The notes under the pieces are model-generated. The model made no database searches. It saw only the letters and a program-made list of their open reading frames with translations, and was not told the DNA's origin. Positions 8,098 to 16,455 of a DNA stretch of 64,000 nucleotides are shown here, piece by piece. Position numbers and translations under genes: made by a program. The stretch is from Bermanella marisrubri (GTDB lineage Bacteria; Pseudomonadota; Gammaproteobacteria; Pseudomonadales; Oceanobacteraceae), in assembly GCF_012295615.1 (NCBI RefSeq), contig NZ_CP051183.1, positions 1,329,001-1,393,000 of the forward strand. Direction: 5' to 3'. How positions within the stretch are numbered: position 1 is the stretch's first letter; every line of letters starts with the position of its first letter.

Positions 8098-9285
8098 ATG
8101 GAACAGCTTAGTGGGCGAGTATTAGTCATCGATGATGAGGCCATCGTTCGAGATAGTATTGTCACCTACCTTGAAGACAGTGGTTTTGATGTAATAGAGG
8201 CAAGCAATGGTACTGAGGGTATCGCATGCTTTAATAGTCAAAACCCGGATATTGTTTTGTGCGACTTACGCATGCCTAATATGGATGGTCTGGCGGTATT
8301 GCAGAGCATCAACAAATCCAACCCCAATACCCCCTTTATTGTTATCTCAGGTGCCGGCGTTATGGCCGACGTAGTCGAAGCATTGCGATTGGGCGCGAGC
8401 GACTACCTAATCAAGCCGATTATTGACTTAGAGGTACTTGAACACAGTATTAAGCGTAACTTGCGCCAATTGCGTCTGATTTTGCAAAATCAAAACTATC
8501 GCCAGCAATTAGAGCGCAAAAACGAACAGTTGGAGCATCGTCTAGAGGAACTTCGCCTTGATCAGCAAGCGGGAAGAGAAGTGCAAAAGCGCATGTTGCC
8601 AGACCCTCAGAGCCAGTTAAAAGGCGTTGAGTTTGATTATCACATTATTCCAAGCTTGTATTTAAGCGGTGATTTCATTGACTACTTTCCGATCTCTGCC
8701 GATAAAATTGTTTTCTATGTCGCTGATGTAAGCGGACATGGCGCGTCTTCTGCATTTATCACTGTATTACTTAAAAATCTCACTAATCGATTGCGTCGAA
8801 ACCTTAGGCGTCAGTCTAGTCAAGAAATTCTGACTCCTGACAATGTTCTATCCCGAATCAACAAAGAACTAGTGGATGCACAATTGGGGAAACACGTAAG
8901 TTTGTTCTGGGGCATGTTAGATTTGCCAAAAGGAACGCTTTCTTATAGTGTTGGCGGCCAATTTCCAATGCCGATTTTGTGCACGGATTATGGTGCAGAA
9001 TATTTGCAAGGGAAAAGCCAACCTGCCGGATTATTTGCCGCGGCGCAGTATCAGACCTACGATAAAGAAATAACAGGTAATTTCCGCTTGTTGGCAGTGT
9101 CTGATGGAATATTGGAAGTGATGCCAGGCGAGAGTTTGGCGCAAAAAGAAGCGTTATTATTAGAATGGGCAGAAACGGGACAGCTAGCAGTGAAAAATCT
9201 AGCCAAACTGTTGAATATTAAAGATGGTACAGAAATACCAGATGATATCACTTTGCTCTCCTTATCTAGGACCGACTCTATATGA
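8098..9285 (+). CDS. rssB: Response regulator with PP2C-type phosphatase output (RssB-like)
   Basis: A 395-residue protein. Residues 5-120 form a receiver domain with Asp12/Asp13, phospho-acceptor Asp56 (DIVLCDLRMP), Ser84 and Lys106. A coiled-coil linker (~125-165, QQLERKNEQLEHRLEEL) follows. Residues ~175-395 form a SpoIIE/PP2C phosphatase domain (SGDFIDYFPI, YVADVSGHGASSAF, LLAVSDGILE, PDDITLLSL). Length and layout match Pseudomonas RssB. HsbR is similar but carries an extra kinase domain, absent here. The next gene, an anti-anti-sigma factor, overlaps by the ATGA, so the phosphatase probably dephosphorylates that partner when the receiver is phosphorylated. No cognate histidine kinase is adjacent. 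Confidence 0.88.
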   Translation: MEQLSGRVLVIDDEAIVRDSIVTYLEDSGFDVIEASNGTEGIACFNSQNPDIVLCDLRMPNMDGLAVLQSINKSNPNTPFIVISGAGVMADVVEALRLGASDYLIKPIIDLEVLEHSIKRNLRQLRLILQNQNYRQQLERKNEQLEHRLEELRLDQQAGREVQKRMLPDPQSQLKGVEFDYHIIPSLYLSGDFIDYFPISADKIVFYVADVSGHGASSAFITVLLKNLTNRLRRNLRRQSSQEILTPDNVLSRINKELVDAQLGKHVSLFWGMLDLPKGTLSYSVGGQFPMPILCTDYGAEYLQGKSQPAGLFAAAQYQTYDKEITGNFRLLAVSDGILEVMPGESLAQKEALLLEWAETGQLAVKNLAKLLNIKDGTEIPDDITLLSLSRTDSI

Positions 9286-9764
9286 ACCCGGGAAAAATTC
9301 TCGTGGCCCAAAGTCAGGGCATATATATTGTTAAATTTTTAGGCGATGTACGTCTGAATTTATGCTCTACATTGGATCAATACACCGATCAAATGTTTGC
9401 TGATGAGTTTTTTAAAACGGTCATCATTGATTTGACCGAGACAGATTGTATTGACTCTACCTGTTTGGGGCAGCTTGCGAAAATTTCTATTCTGTATAAA
9501 GAGAAATACGGTCAATTGCCTACGATTGTCTCTACGCGAGACGATGTCAATAGAATCCTCACGAGCATGGGCTTCGATCAAGTTTTTTATATCGTTAATG
9601 AGCTAGTATCTAAAGTCGAATACTTAGAGGAACTTCCGGAACAAACGGTTTCCGAAGAGCAAATGAAGAAGCAAGTCTTACAAGCGCATAAATTACTAAT
9701 GGATATGAACGAGAATAATCGTGATGCGTTTCAAGACCTGGTTAAAAGTTTAGAAGAAAACTAA
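9282..9764 (+). CDS. rssC: STAS-domain anti-sigma factor antagonist (RssC/HsbA-like)
   Basis: A 160-residue STAS protein. The regulatory phosphorylation site is expected in IDLTETDCIDSTCLGQLAKI, at Ser59 or Thr60 by analogy with SpoIIAA. The C-terminal ~50 residues (QKQVLQAHKLLMDMNENN) are helical and are typical of the RssC/HsbA group rather than of minimal SpoIIAA. The start codon overlaps the stop of the phosphatase gene by four bases, indicating translational coupling. In this family the unphosphorylated form binds an anti-sigma factor; in Pseudomonas the related HsbA controls FlgM and a diguanylate cyclase. Which partner it binds here cannot be read from the sequence. Confidence 0.87.
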   Translation: MNPGKILVAQSQGIYIVKFLGDVRLNLCSTLDQYTDQMFADEFFKTVIIDLTETDCIDSTCLGQLAKISILYKEKYGQLPTIVSTRDDVNRILTSMGFDQVFYIVNELVSKVEYLEELPEQTVSEEQMKKQVLQAHKLLMDMNENNRDAFQDLVKSLEEN

Positions 9765-9766
9765 TT

Positions 9767-10798
9767 ATGACAGATTTAAACAGTAACAAAGCTGCGGTTC
9801 TTGGTGGTGGTAGCTTTGGAACAGCGGTTGCGAATATTTTAGCCGCTAATGGTTTTCAAGTTGATTTATGGATGCGCAATGAAAAGACCATTGAAGACAT
9901 CAAACAGGAACGTGAGAACAAACAATATCTCCCTGGCGTAAAGTTGCATGACAATATTCAAGCAACGGGAGATCTTGAGTCTGCGATCAAGGACAGCCAG
10001 GTTTTATTTTATGCAGTTCCCTCTAAGTCTTTTAGAGAGTTAGTTGAGCGTACCCAAGGCTTAGTAGTGCCCGAGCAGATGTTGATTAGCACTACTAAAG
10101 GTATTGAACCAGAAGGGTTCAATTTGATGAGTGATATCTTGAAGGGGACTTTTCCTAGTAACCCTATTGGGGTCATTAGCGGCCCCAATTTAGCGAAAGA
10201 AATTGGCCAAGGTCAGCCTGCGGCTACGGTTATTGGGAGTAAAGATAAGCGGGTACGTGATTTCATTCAGAAAAGTTTGAGTTGTAACTTCTTCCGGGTA
10301 TACGCGAATGCCGATATGTATGGCGTCGAACTTGGCGGTGCCCTAAAAAATATTTATGCGGTTATCACTGGTATGGCTGCTGCATTAGGTTTCGGTGAAA
10401 ACACCAAAGCGACATTGATTACTCGTAGTCTCGCAGAAATGAGCCGTTTTGCGGTTTCGCAAGGGGCAAATCCTATGACATTTTTAGGCTTAGCCGGTGT
10501 GGGAGATTTGGTTGCTACATGTGTGTCCCCATTAAGTCGGAACTATCGGGTGGGCTATGCCGTAGGTAAGGGTGAAACGTTAGAACAAGCGGTTGAAGCT
10601 TTGGGTGAAGTCGCAGAGGGTGTTAATACGGTACGGTACATATATCATGAAGCCAACGAGCAAGGTATTTATATGCCACTTGCTAGTGCTTTATATGCGG
10701 TATTGTTCGAAGGTGCTGAGGTGAGTCAGCTGGCCAACTCACTCATGACAGGCGAATACAATACTGACGTGGAGTTTTCACTGCCTAGAGGAGCCTAA
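9767..10798 (+). CDS. gpsA: Glycerol-3-phosphate dehydrogenase [NAD(P)+]
   Basis: A 343-residue GpsA. N-terminal Rossmann motif GGGSFGTAVANIL (residues 13-25), GPNLAKEI, the catalytic-lysine region ELGGALKNIYAV, and the substrate-binding LGLAGVGDLVATC and SRNYRVG are all present. It reduces dihydroxyacetone phosphate to sn-glycerol-3-phosphate, the backbone for phospholipids made later by PlsB/PlsC (a plsC gene lies at ~39 kb). It starts 2 bases after the STAS gene and ends 1 base before DUF4389, so it is likely transcribed with both. Confidence 0.97.
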   Translation: MTDLNSNKAAVLGGGSFGTAVANILAANGFQVDLWMRNEKTIEDIKQERENKQYLPGVKLHDNIQATGDLESAIKDSQVLFYAVPSKSFRELVERTQGLVVPEQMLISTTKGIEPEGFNLMSDILKGTFPSNPIGVISGPNLAKEIGQGQPAATVIGSKDKRVRDFIQKSLSCNFFRVYANADMYGVELGGALKNIYAVITGMAAALGFGENTKATLITRSLAEMSRFAVSQGANPMTFLGLAGVGDLVATCVSPLSRNYRVGYAVGKGETLEQAVEALGEVAEGVNTVRYIYHEANEQGIYMPLASALYAVLFEGAEVSQLANSLMTGEYNTDVEFSLPRGA

Positions 10799-10799
10799 G

Positions 10800-11234
10800 A
10801 TGGACAAAACATGGAAAGATAATATTAAGTCAGAGTCATTCTGGCTGCGCAGTCTATTTATGGTTCTGTTTTTTGTGGTTTACAGAATTGTTGATATTCT
10901 GGTTTTGTTAGTTGCTATTTGTCAGTGGCTATACGTCTTACTTACAGGCGATAATAATGCAAGTTTGAGCAGATTCGCTGGTGGATTGGCAGCTTATGTT
11001 GCACAAATTGTGAATTATTTGAGCTATAACTCAGAGCAAAAACCTTTTCCATTTAGTGATTGGCCCGAGCCAGAGAGCAACAACGGCTCTCGCGCAAAGA
11101 AAACAACATCAGCAAAAACAAGTAAGGCTAAAAAAACCTCGAGAAAAACATCGGTTAAAAAATCGAGTTCTAAAAAGACCAGTGCAAAAACAGCCACTGA
11201 GAATGATGTTAAAAAAAGCAGTGATGCTGAATGA
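10800..11234 (+). CDS. DUF4389 membrane protein with lysine/serine-rich tail
   Basis: A 144-residue protein. Residues ~15-45 form a hydrophobic segment (LFMVLFFVVYRIVDILVLLVAI) and YVLLTGDNNASLSRFAGGLAAYVAQIVNYLSY completes the DUF4389 domain. From residue ~95 the tail is a low-complexity run of Lys, Ser, Thr and Ala (KKTTSAKTSKAKK type), histone-H1-like and probably cytoplasmic. The function of DUF4389 is unknown. Its place directly after gpsA and overlapping sixA by 4 bases is conserved in related bacteria to my knowledge. The tail resembles nucleic-acid-binding or acidic-surface-binding extensions, which is inference only. Confidence 0.8.
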   Translation: MDKTWKDNIKSESFWLRSLFMVLFFVVYRIVDILVLLVAICQWLYVLLTGDNNASLSRFAGGLAAYVAQIVNYLSYNSEQKPFPFSDWPEPESNNGSRAKKTTSAKTSKAKKTSRKTSVKKSSSKKTSAKTATENDVKKSSDAE

Positions 11235-11701
11235 GCCAGACGTCACGATTGTTTATTCTTCGCCATGGGCAGGCGGCAAATGTCGCGCCATCTGATGCAG
11301 AGAGGCCGCTCACGGTTCATGGTGAAGCTCAAGCATTACAACTTGCCAAGCAATGGCAGGGTTTTCATTTTGACTATGTTTTCGTGAGTCCTTATACAAG
11401 GGCACAACAAACTTGGCAGGCCCTGTCTTCTCAACTCACAACAGATCATATTGAGACGGTTACTTGGTGTACACCGGACATATCCACTAAAAAAGCTATT
11501 GATACATTGGTCACACTACCCAATCCATGCAAAGCACTCATTGTTTGCCATCAAACATTTGCTGGTCGGTTGGTTACTCAGTTAACGGAAGGCAATGAAC
11601 ACGGCATGCATCTTAATACTGCCAATGCAGTCGAGCTCGAGGCTGAGGTTTTTGCTAAACAATGCGCGCATTACAAAGCTATTCACGCTCCTTCTGTCTA
11701 A
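11231..11701 (+). CDS. sixA: Phosphohistidine phosphatase SixA
   Basis: A 156-residue histidine-phosphatase-superfamily protein. The RHG motif at the N-terminus (LFILRHGQA, His12) is the phospho-acceptor. VFVSPYTRAQQTW and VCHQTFAGRLV supply the other catalytic Arg and His. SixA removes phosphate from histidine residues of phosphotransfer (HPt) proteins, in E. coli from PtsN/NPr-type and ArcB HPt partners. It overlaps the upstream DUF4389 gene by four bases and its 3' end overlaps the next gene by ~40 bases in another frame. Confidence 0.9.
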   Translation: MSQTSRLFILRHGQAANVAPSDAERPLTVHGEAQALQLAKQWQGFHFDYVFVSPYTRAQQTWQALSSQLTTDHIETVTWCTPDISTKKAIDTLVTLPNPCKALIVCHQTFAGRLVTQLTEGNEHGMHLNTANAVELEAEVFAKQCAHYKAIHAPSV

Positions 11702-12549
11702 TTCTATTCTTATTTCCCTACTTTGCACTCGCTGAAATTGGGGATGGTTTGCTTTGGCGTATACATAAGCCAGGTCACGGAGTTCATTACCTTTTTGCGA
11801 CGATCCATGTCGCAGATCCTAGAGTGAAAGCTCTGAATCCGAGGGTTCGGCGCGCATTTCAAGAGTCAAAGACAGTGTGCTTGGAGCTCATACCAGATAG
11901 AGAAATGCAAGTAGGTGTTGGTCGAGCTATGTTCTTGTCTGATGGTAGTACGCTCGATCAGTTAATTGGCAATGGATTATTCGGTCGATTGAGCTTGCTT
12001 CTTAATGATCGCGGTATCTCACCAATTCAAGCCGCTCATTTAAAGCCTTGGGCGGCTATGATTATGATTACACGCCCAGACCAGCAAGCAGGTTATGCGC
12101 TTGATGAGCACCTCTATCACAAGGCTTTGCATGAATATAAAAAAGTGTGTGCTCTTGAAACATTAAATGAACAGCTAGGTATTTTTGATGACTTGTCGCT
12201 TGATGATCAGACTACGCTTTTAGAAGACTCCATGAATTATCTAAAAAACATTCAAGAGATTAATCAGGAATTGATCGACACTTACTTATCAGGTGACTTG
12301 GATAAGCTCTACAAATTAGGAACTTCAATGCAGGGTAGTGATGATGAATTGGCTGCGAGATTAAGAAAGCGTTTAATTGACGAGCGTAATCTCACCATGG
12401 CAGACAGAATGCTGCCTTACTTGAAGGACGACAAGAGTTTTATCGCGGTAGGGGCATTGCATCTTCCTGGCACCTATGGGTTACTCAATTTATTGCGTGA
12501 ACAAGGTTATTTAGTCACGCCTCCTGAAATACAAGTGAATCCCTGGTAA
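11662..12549 (+). CDS. TraB/GumN family protein, secreted
   Basis: A 295-residue protein with signal peptide (SFCLILFLFPYFALA, cut before EIGDG). The TraB/GumN domain follows: LLWRIHKPGHGVHYLFATIHVAD gives the first GxxH-like motif, and FIAVGALHLPGTYGLLNLLREQGY gives the C-terminal GxxHLPG motif. The fold is related to Tiki-type metalloproteases, so a membrane- or periplasm-located peptidase is possible, but activity in bacteria is not established. The ATG lies inside the end of sixA, a 40-base overlap; no later in-frame ATG keeps the signal peptide. It probably belongs to the gpsA operon. Confidence 0.85.
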   Translation: MRALQSYSRSFCLILFLFPYFALAEIGDGLLWRIHKPGHGVHYLFATIHVADPRVKALNPRVRRAFQESKTVCLELIPDREMQVGVGRAMFLSDGSTLDQLIGNGLFGRLSLLLNDRGISPIQAAHLKPWAAMIMITRPDQQAGYALDEHLYHKALHEYKKVCALETLNEQLGIFDDLSLDDQTTLLEDSMNYLKNIQEINQELIDTYLSGDLDKLYKLGTSMQGSDDELAARLRKRLIDERNLTMADRMLPYLKDDKSFIAVGALHLPGTYGLLNLLREQGYLVTPPEIQVNPW

Positions 12550-12553
12550 AGCA

Positions 12554-13378
12554 ATGGAAAGACAAGCACTTTATTTTATTCATGCAAATGGCTTTCCTAG
12601 CGAGAGCTATCGTGTTTTGTTGAATCTATTAAAGCAGCATTATGAAGTTGCTTATAAGCCTCAGTTTGCTCATGATGAGCGCTTTCCCGTCAGTGCCAAC
12701 TGGTATCATTTGGTCGAAGAAGCGATTCATGATATTGCAAACAGATTTGATGAGCCTGTGATATTGGTTGGTCACAGTATGGGAGGCGTAATCTGTTTGC
12801 TTGTATCACTACAACGCCCGGATCTAGTGAAAAGCGTAATTATGCTTGATCCGCCCGTCATTGATTTTTGGTCTGGTTTAATGCTCAGAGGCGCTAAGTT
12901 ATTGAAGTTAGATGACCGAATAACGCCAGCAGGACGCACGATAGGGCGTAGGGATGTATTTGCGAGCAAGCAAGAAGCAATTGAGTATTTTCGCCATAAA
13001 AGTTTGTTTAAAAATGTTGATCCTCGCTGTCTAGAGGATTATGTCGAGGCAGGTACGATCTCTCATGGTGACGGCCTTAGATTGACCTATGAAGCCAAAA
13101 CAGAAGTGAGTATTTACCGGACTATTCCTCTTAATTTATACCGCCATAAATATTTAACACGTCCAACCTTCATGGTATTGGGAGAATCTAGCCAAGTAGT
13201 GCGCGGGTTGCAAAAAAGGCATATGCGGAAACTGGGCGTCGAAATTGAATTTATGGCGGGAGGTCACTTATTCCCATTAGAGCGACCCGAAGAAACGGCC
13301 AAACGATTGCATCATATTATTCAGCAAAGCGAGGGCGGGTCTATCAATACAACCAAGGATGAGTGGCATGTCAATTGA
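12554..13378 (+). CDS. Alpha/beta hydrolase
   Basis: A 274-residue alpha/beta-hydrolase. The oxyanion region FIHANGFPSESY is near the N-terminus, the nucleophile elbow is VGHSMGG (Ser ~76), and the catalytic His is likely in AGGHLFPLERPEE near the C-terminus. HANGFP in place of the common HGxP resembles hydrolases annotated as lipase/esterase-like in Pseudomonas and related genera. The substrate cannot be inferred. It starts 4 bases after the TraB/GumN gene and overlaps the next hydrolase by ~20 bases. Two unlike hydrolases in a row suggests sequential or paralogous ester-cleaving roles. Confidence 0.85.
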   Translation: MERQALYFIHANGFPSESYRVLLNLLKQHYEVAYKPQFAHDERFPVSANWYHLVEEAIHDIANRFDEPVILVGHSMGGVICLLVSLQRPDLVKSVIMLDPPVIDFWSGLMLRGAKLLKLDDRITPAGRTIGRRDVFASKQEAIEYFRHKSLFKNVDPRCLEDYVEAGTISHGDGLRLTYEAKTEVSIYRTIPLNLYRHKYLTRPTFMVLGESSQVVRGLQKRHMRKLGVEIEFMAGGHLFPLERPEETAKRLHHIIQQSEGGSINTTKDEWHVN

Positions 13379-14240
13379 AGCCAGAAATATAAATATTAAG
13401 AATTTAAATATTGCGTTGCAGTGTTATGGTGATGAAAGCAAACCTGCTTTATTGATGCTACACGGATGGTTGGATAATAGCGCAAGTTTTAGTTTACTCG
13501 CACCCTTGATGGCCGATGAATACTATGTCGTGGCGGTCGATCTGCCAGGGCATGGTCAAAGCGATCATTGGCCGCAGGGACAGCATTATCATTTATGGGA
13601 AGCAGTAGAGCACATTGAATTGATCGCAGATGCATTAAAGTTGAAGTCGTTTTATCTGCTTGGTCACTCAATGGGAGCGGCAATGTCAACGCTTTATGCT
13701 GGTACGTTTTCGCAGCGAATTGACGGCTTAGTCTTGATAGAAGCTTTTGGCCCTATGGCAGGCGATATTTCTGGCGCGCCAGAGCGTTTAGCTACCGCGA
13801 TTAGTCAGATGAAGCGCTATGAAGAGCTTTCCATACAACGCCCAAAGCGTGATCAAAAAGCATTTGCACAGGCGAGAATGCAGGGCCCAATGGCCCTTAC
13901 ACAACAGGCAGCGGATATTATTGTGAGTCGAGGAACCAAGGAAACGCCGGAGGGTATAGTCTGGTCCCATGATAAACGTCTACAAGTAACATCAATGATG
14001 CGCATGTCTGAAGAGCTGATTCAGCAATTTATATTGAACATAAAATCGCCAGTACTCGGAATTTTCGCGAGTGATGGATTATTTAATCAGTCGCAAATTG
14101 ACTTGCGTTGGTCTGCATTGCGTTCAGAAAAGGAAATGCACTGGTTTAGTGGTGGGCATCACTTACATCTTGAAGGAAACGTGGAGCAGGTGGCAGACAC
14201 CATAAAGCAATTCCTTTATAACAAGAAACAAAATTTATAG
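13359..14240 (+). CDS. Alpha/beta hydrolase
   Basis: A 293-residue alpha/beta-hydrolase with HGWLDNSASFSLLAPLM (oxyanion region), VDLPGHGQSDHW, the nucleophile elbow LGHSMGAAMS, and the catalytic His in SGGHHLHLEG. The sequence is closer to SERHL/MEST-type serine hydrolases than to its upstream neighbour, so the two are not a recent tandem duplication. The start could be the ATG at 13359 or the one at 13368, nine bases later; both lie within the 3' end of the previous gene. Substrate unknown. A TlpA-like thioredoxin gene follows 9 bases downstream with a good ribosome-binding site. Confidence 0.84.
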   Translation: MSGMSIEARNINIKNLNIALQCYGDESKPALLMLHGWLDNSASFSLLAPLMADEYYVVAVDLPGHGQSDHWPQGQHYHLWEAVEHIELIADALKLKSFYLLGHSMGAAMSTLYAGTFSQRIDGLVLIEAFGPMAGDISGAPERLATAISQMKRYEELSIQRPKRDQKAFAQARMQGPMALTQQAADIIVSRGTKETPEGIVWSHDKRLQVTSMMRMSEELIQQFILNIKSPVLGIFASDGLFNQSQIDLRWSALRSEKEMHWFSGGHHLHLEGNVEQVADTIKQFLYNKKQNL

Positions 14241-14249
14241 GAGAACAAT

Positions 14250-14750
14250 ATGGATTCGATTAAGACCGTTTTATCAATGTTATTACTCAGTGTAGGACTT
14301 ATGTTTTCTGCAGCGAGTATTGCGATAGAAAAGGGCCAAACCGCGCCCAATTTCAGATTGCCATTGCTGGATAGCCAAAAGAAAGTCAGCCTCAAACAAT
14401 ATCGAGGAAAAGTAGTGTACGTGGACTTTTGGGCTTCTTGGTGCGGTCCGTGTCGTCAAAGCTTGCCGCTTCTTACCAAGTTGCGAGCAGAAATGAAAAA
14501 GCAGCCTTTCGAAGTGCTAGCGATTAACTTAGATGAAGAGGTAGACGCCGCCAAAGGTTTTTTGAAGCAGTATCCCGTGAATTACCCAGTTCTATTGGAC
14601 CCTGAAGGAAACGTGGCCGCTCAATATCAACTGCCAGGTATGCCCACGTCTTTTATTGTCGATAAACGTGGTCGAATTAAACACGTCCATGTGGGTTTTA
14701 AACCTCAAGATATAGACAAAATTCGCCAGCAGGTTAAAAGCCTGCTATAA
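14250..14750 (+). CDS. TlpA/ResA-like periplasmic thioredoxin
   Basis: A 166-residue protein with a signal peptide or anchor (residues 1-25) and a thioredoxin/AhpC-TSA fold. The redox motif WCGPC is at residues 64-68 (YVDFWASWCGPCRQ), and the cis-proline loop is LPGMPTSFIVD. It probably acts as a disulfide reductase in the periplasm, as TlpA, ResA and CcmG do; no cytochrome c maturation genes are nearby, so the substrate is open. AGGAGAAC precedes the ATG. It is the last gene of the run that begins at gpsA. Confidence 0.88.
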   Translation: MDSIKTVLSMLLLSVGLMFSAASIAIEKGQTAPNFRLPLLDSQKKVSLKQYRGKVVYVDFWASWCGPCRQSLPLLTKLRAEMKKQPFEVLAINLDEEVDAAKGFLKQYPVNYPVLLDPEGNVAAQYQLPGMPTSFIVDKRGRIKHVHVGFKPQDIDKIRQQVKSLL

Positions 14751-14791
14751 AGGCGGCCTTAACGCTAGAATACGACAAATTAGACCAAACT

Positions 14792-15220
14792 ATGCAAGCA
14801 ATCATCGAAGAGCGTAAACGCCTCAGCCAAACACGTGTAACTAAAGCGGTTTTCCCTCAGACGACAAATCATCATGATACCTTGTTTGGTGGCACGGCTC
14901 TGCAGTGGATGGACGAAGTTTCTTTTATCGCTGCAACTCGTTTTTCCCGCCAACGAATCGTCACAGTGAGTTCTGACAAAATCGATTTCAACCACCCTGT
15001 ACCTGCTGGAACTGTGGTTGAACTCGTGGCAAAAGTGGTAGAAGTTGGACGCACGAGCTTAAAAGTGAGAGTTGATGTGTTTGTTGAAAGTTTGTACGCC
15101 GATGGCCAAGAAAAAGCCATTACTGGTTATTTTAGTTTTGTTGCGGTGGGTGAGGATATGAAGCCGTGTCCGGTGTTGCCGCAAAGCTTTATTGATGGCA
15201 TTAGTGAAGCACGCCCCTAA
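14792..15220 (+). CDS. Acyl-CoA thioesterase, hotdog fold (YciA-like)
   Basis: A 142-residue hotdog-fold thioesterase. The catalytic block NHHDTLFGGTALQWMDEVSFIAATRF (Asn/His...Gly-Gly...Asp) matches the YciA/BACH cytosolic acyl-CoA thioesterases. KIDFNHPVPAGTVVELVAKVVEVGRTS completes the domain. It would hydrolyse acyl-CoA to free acid and CoA; chain-length preference cannot be told. It is transcribed alone and its last four bases overlap the 3' end of the convergent rluA gene. Confidence 0.88.
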   Translation: MQAIIEERKRLSQTRVTKAVFPQTTNHHDTLFGGTALQWMDEVSFIAATRFSRQRIVTVSSDKIDFNHPVPAGTVVELVAKVVEVGRTSLKVRVDVFVESLYADGQEKAITGYFSFVAVGEDMKPCPVLPQSFIDGISEARP

Positions 15221-15822
15221 AACGGAACCGAGCTAAAAAAGCGCATGCGTTTTCCGCTAATGGGATGATTCACCGCCAGAGAGGCAGCATGTAAATTGAG
15301 CCGTTTTGCCATGGATTTGGCTTCATGATGGGCATAGAAACGGTCTCCCAGAATTGGGTATCCCATGGCGGCCATATGGACACGTAATTGATGACTGCGT
15401 CCAGTGTGGGGTATTAGCGCTACGCGACTCCAATGTTGGCTGCGTTCAATGCACTGCCAATGAGTCAATGACGATTTGCCCTCTATATGAACTTCTTGCT
15501 TTGGGCGATTTGGCCAGTCACAGCGCAATGGCAAATCAATCTGTCCTCGCTCACCAGGCAATGAACCAAATACTCTAGCTTGGTAGACTTTGAATGTTTT
15601 GCGATCTTGAAACTGCTTGGCTAGATGTCCATGGGCTTTTTTGTTTAGTGCCATCATCATCACACCAGACGTTGCTTGATCGAGGCGATGTACCAAACCG
15701 ACGTAAGCGTAATCTTTCAGTAGTCGATGGGGAACGCTATCATCAAGACTGCCTTGCTGAGATAACAATCCACTGGGCTTATCAATGACCAATAGATGCT
15801 TGTCTTCATATAAAATGTGCAC
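15217..15822 (-). CDS. rluA: RluA-family pseudouridine synthase
   Basis: A 201-residue pseudouridine synthase. The catalytic motif HRLDQATSG contains the essential Asp, and PHTGRSHQLRVHMAAMGYPILGDRFYA is close to E. coli RluA, which modifies U746 of 23S rRNA and U32 of several tRNAs. The protein lacks an S4 domain, consistent with RluA rather than RluC/RluD. The start is GTG, only 2 bases from the ATG of the divergent tapT gene, so the two genes must have control signals inside each other's coding region. Target assignment is by similarity of the motif blocks. Confidence 0.88.
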   Translation of the reverse strand: MHILYEDKHLLVIDKPSGLLSQQGSLDDSVPHRLLKDYAYVGLVHRLDQATSGVMMMALNKKAHGHLAKQFQDRKTFKVYQARVFGSLPGERGQIDLPLRCDWPNRPKQEVHIEGKSSLTHWQCIERSQHWSRVALIPHTGRSHQLRVHMAAMGYPILGDRFYAHHEAKSMAKRLNLHAASLAVNHPISGKRMRFFSSVPF

Positions 15823-15824
15823 GT

Positions 15825-16445
15825 ATGCCTAGAGTCCTATGTGAAAAATGTCAGCGACCACAGAGTGTGTGTTTATGCTCGTATTTCGTTCAGTTGAGGG
15901 CGCCTTGTCGGTTGTTGATTTTACAGCACCCTAGCGAGCAAAAACAGGCACTGGCGACGGTGCCTATTCTTCAACGGTGTGTTGAGCCTTGCGAAGTATG
16001 GGTGGGCGAGGATTTCTCACAGAATCCAAGACTTACTGATTTACTGAAAAACCCTCAGAGCCTAAGGGTCGTATTTCCTTCGTCTGGCGCAACTGATTGG
16101 TATTGTGACCAACCAGACACATCAGTTTCGAATCATGTTTCTACTGTCATTTTGATAGATGGTACGTGGAATAAAGCAAAGAAAATTTGGCACATGAATC
16201 CGTGGTTGCATTCACTACCTGCTGTGCATCTTAAGAATTTTCCTGCAACTGAATATCGTATCCGTCAATCTTCAGTGGAGGGAAGTTTATCGACGCTTGA
16301 GGCGGCTATGCATAGTTTGAATTGGCTTACAGGGAGTGCTCGATTTGATGATTTGGCGAAGCCTTTCGAGGCGATGATTGATATGCAGATACAAAAAATG
16401 GGCAAAGAGATATTCGATGCCCATTACTGTAAAGAAGATGATTAA
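15825..16445 (+). CDS. tapT: DTW-domain tRNA-uridine aminocarboxypropyltransferase (TapT-like)
   Basis: A 206-residue DTW-domain protein. The N-terminal cysteine cluster CEKCQRPQSVCLC, the LQHPSEQKQALAT block and the signature IDGTWNKAKKI are all present. E. coli TapT (YfiP) transfers the aminocarboxypropyl group from SAM to U47 in the variable loop of tRNAs, forming acp3U. No Shine-Dalgarno sequence is seen before the ATG, and the cysteine cluster begins at residue 6, so a later start is not possible. Confidence 0.88.
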   Translation: MPRVLCEKCQRPQSVCLCSYFVQLRAPCRLLILQHPSEQKQALATVPILQRCVEPCEVWVGEDFSQNPRLTDLLKNPQSLRVVFPSSGATDWYCDQPDTSVSNHVSTVILIDGTWNKAKKIWHMNPWLHSLPAVHLKNFPATEYRIRQSSVEGSLSTLEAAMHSLNWLTGSARFDDLAKPFEAMIDMQIQKMGKEIFDAHYCKEDD

Positions 16446-16455
16446 CTCTAGTCGT

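Noticed and set aside
12554-14240. Tandem duplication of alpha/beta hydrolases
   Set aside because: Apart from the nucleophile elbow the two proteins differ in sequence blocks and length, so they are neighbours rather than a recent duplication.
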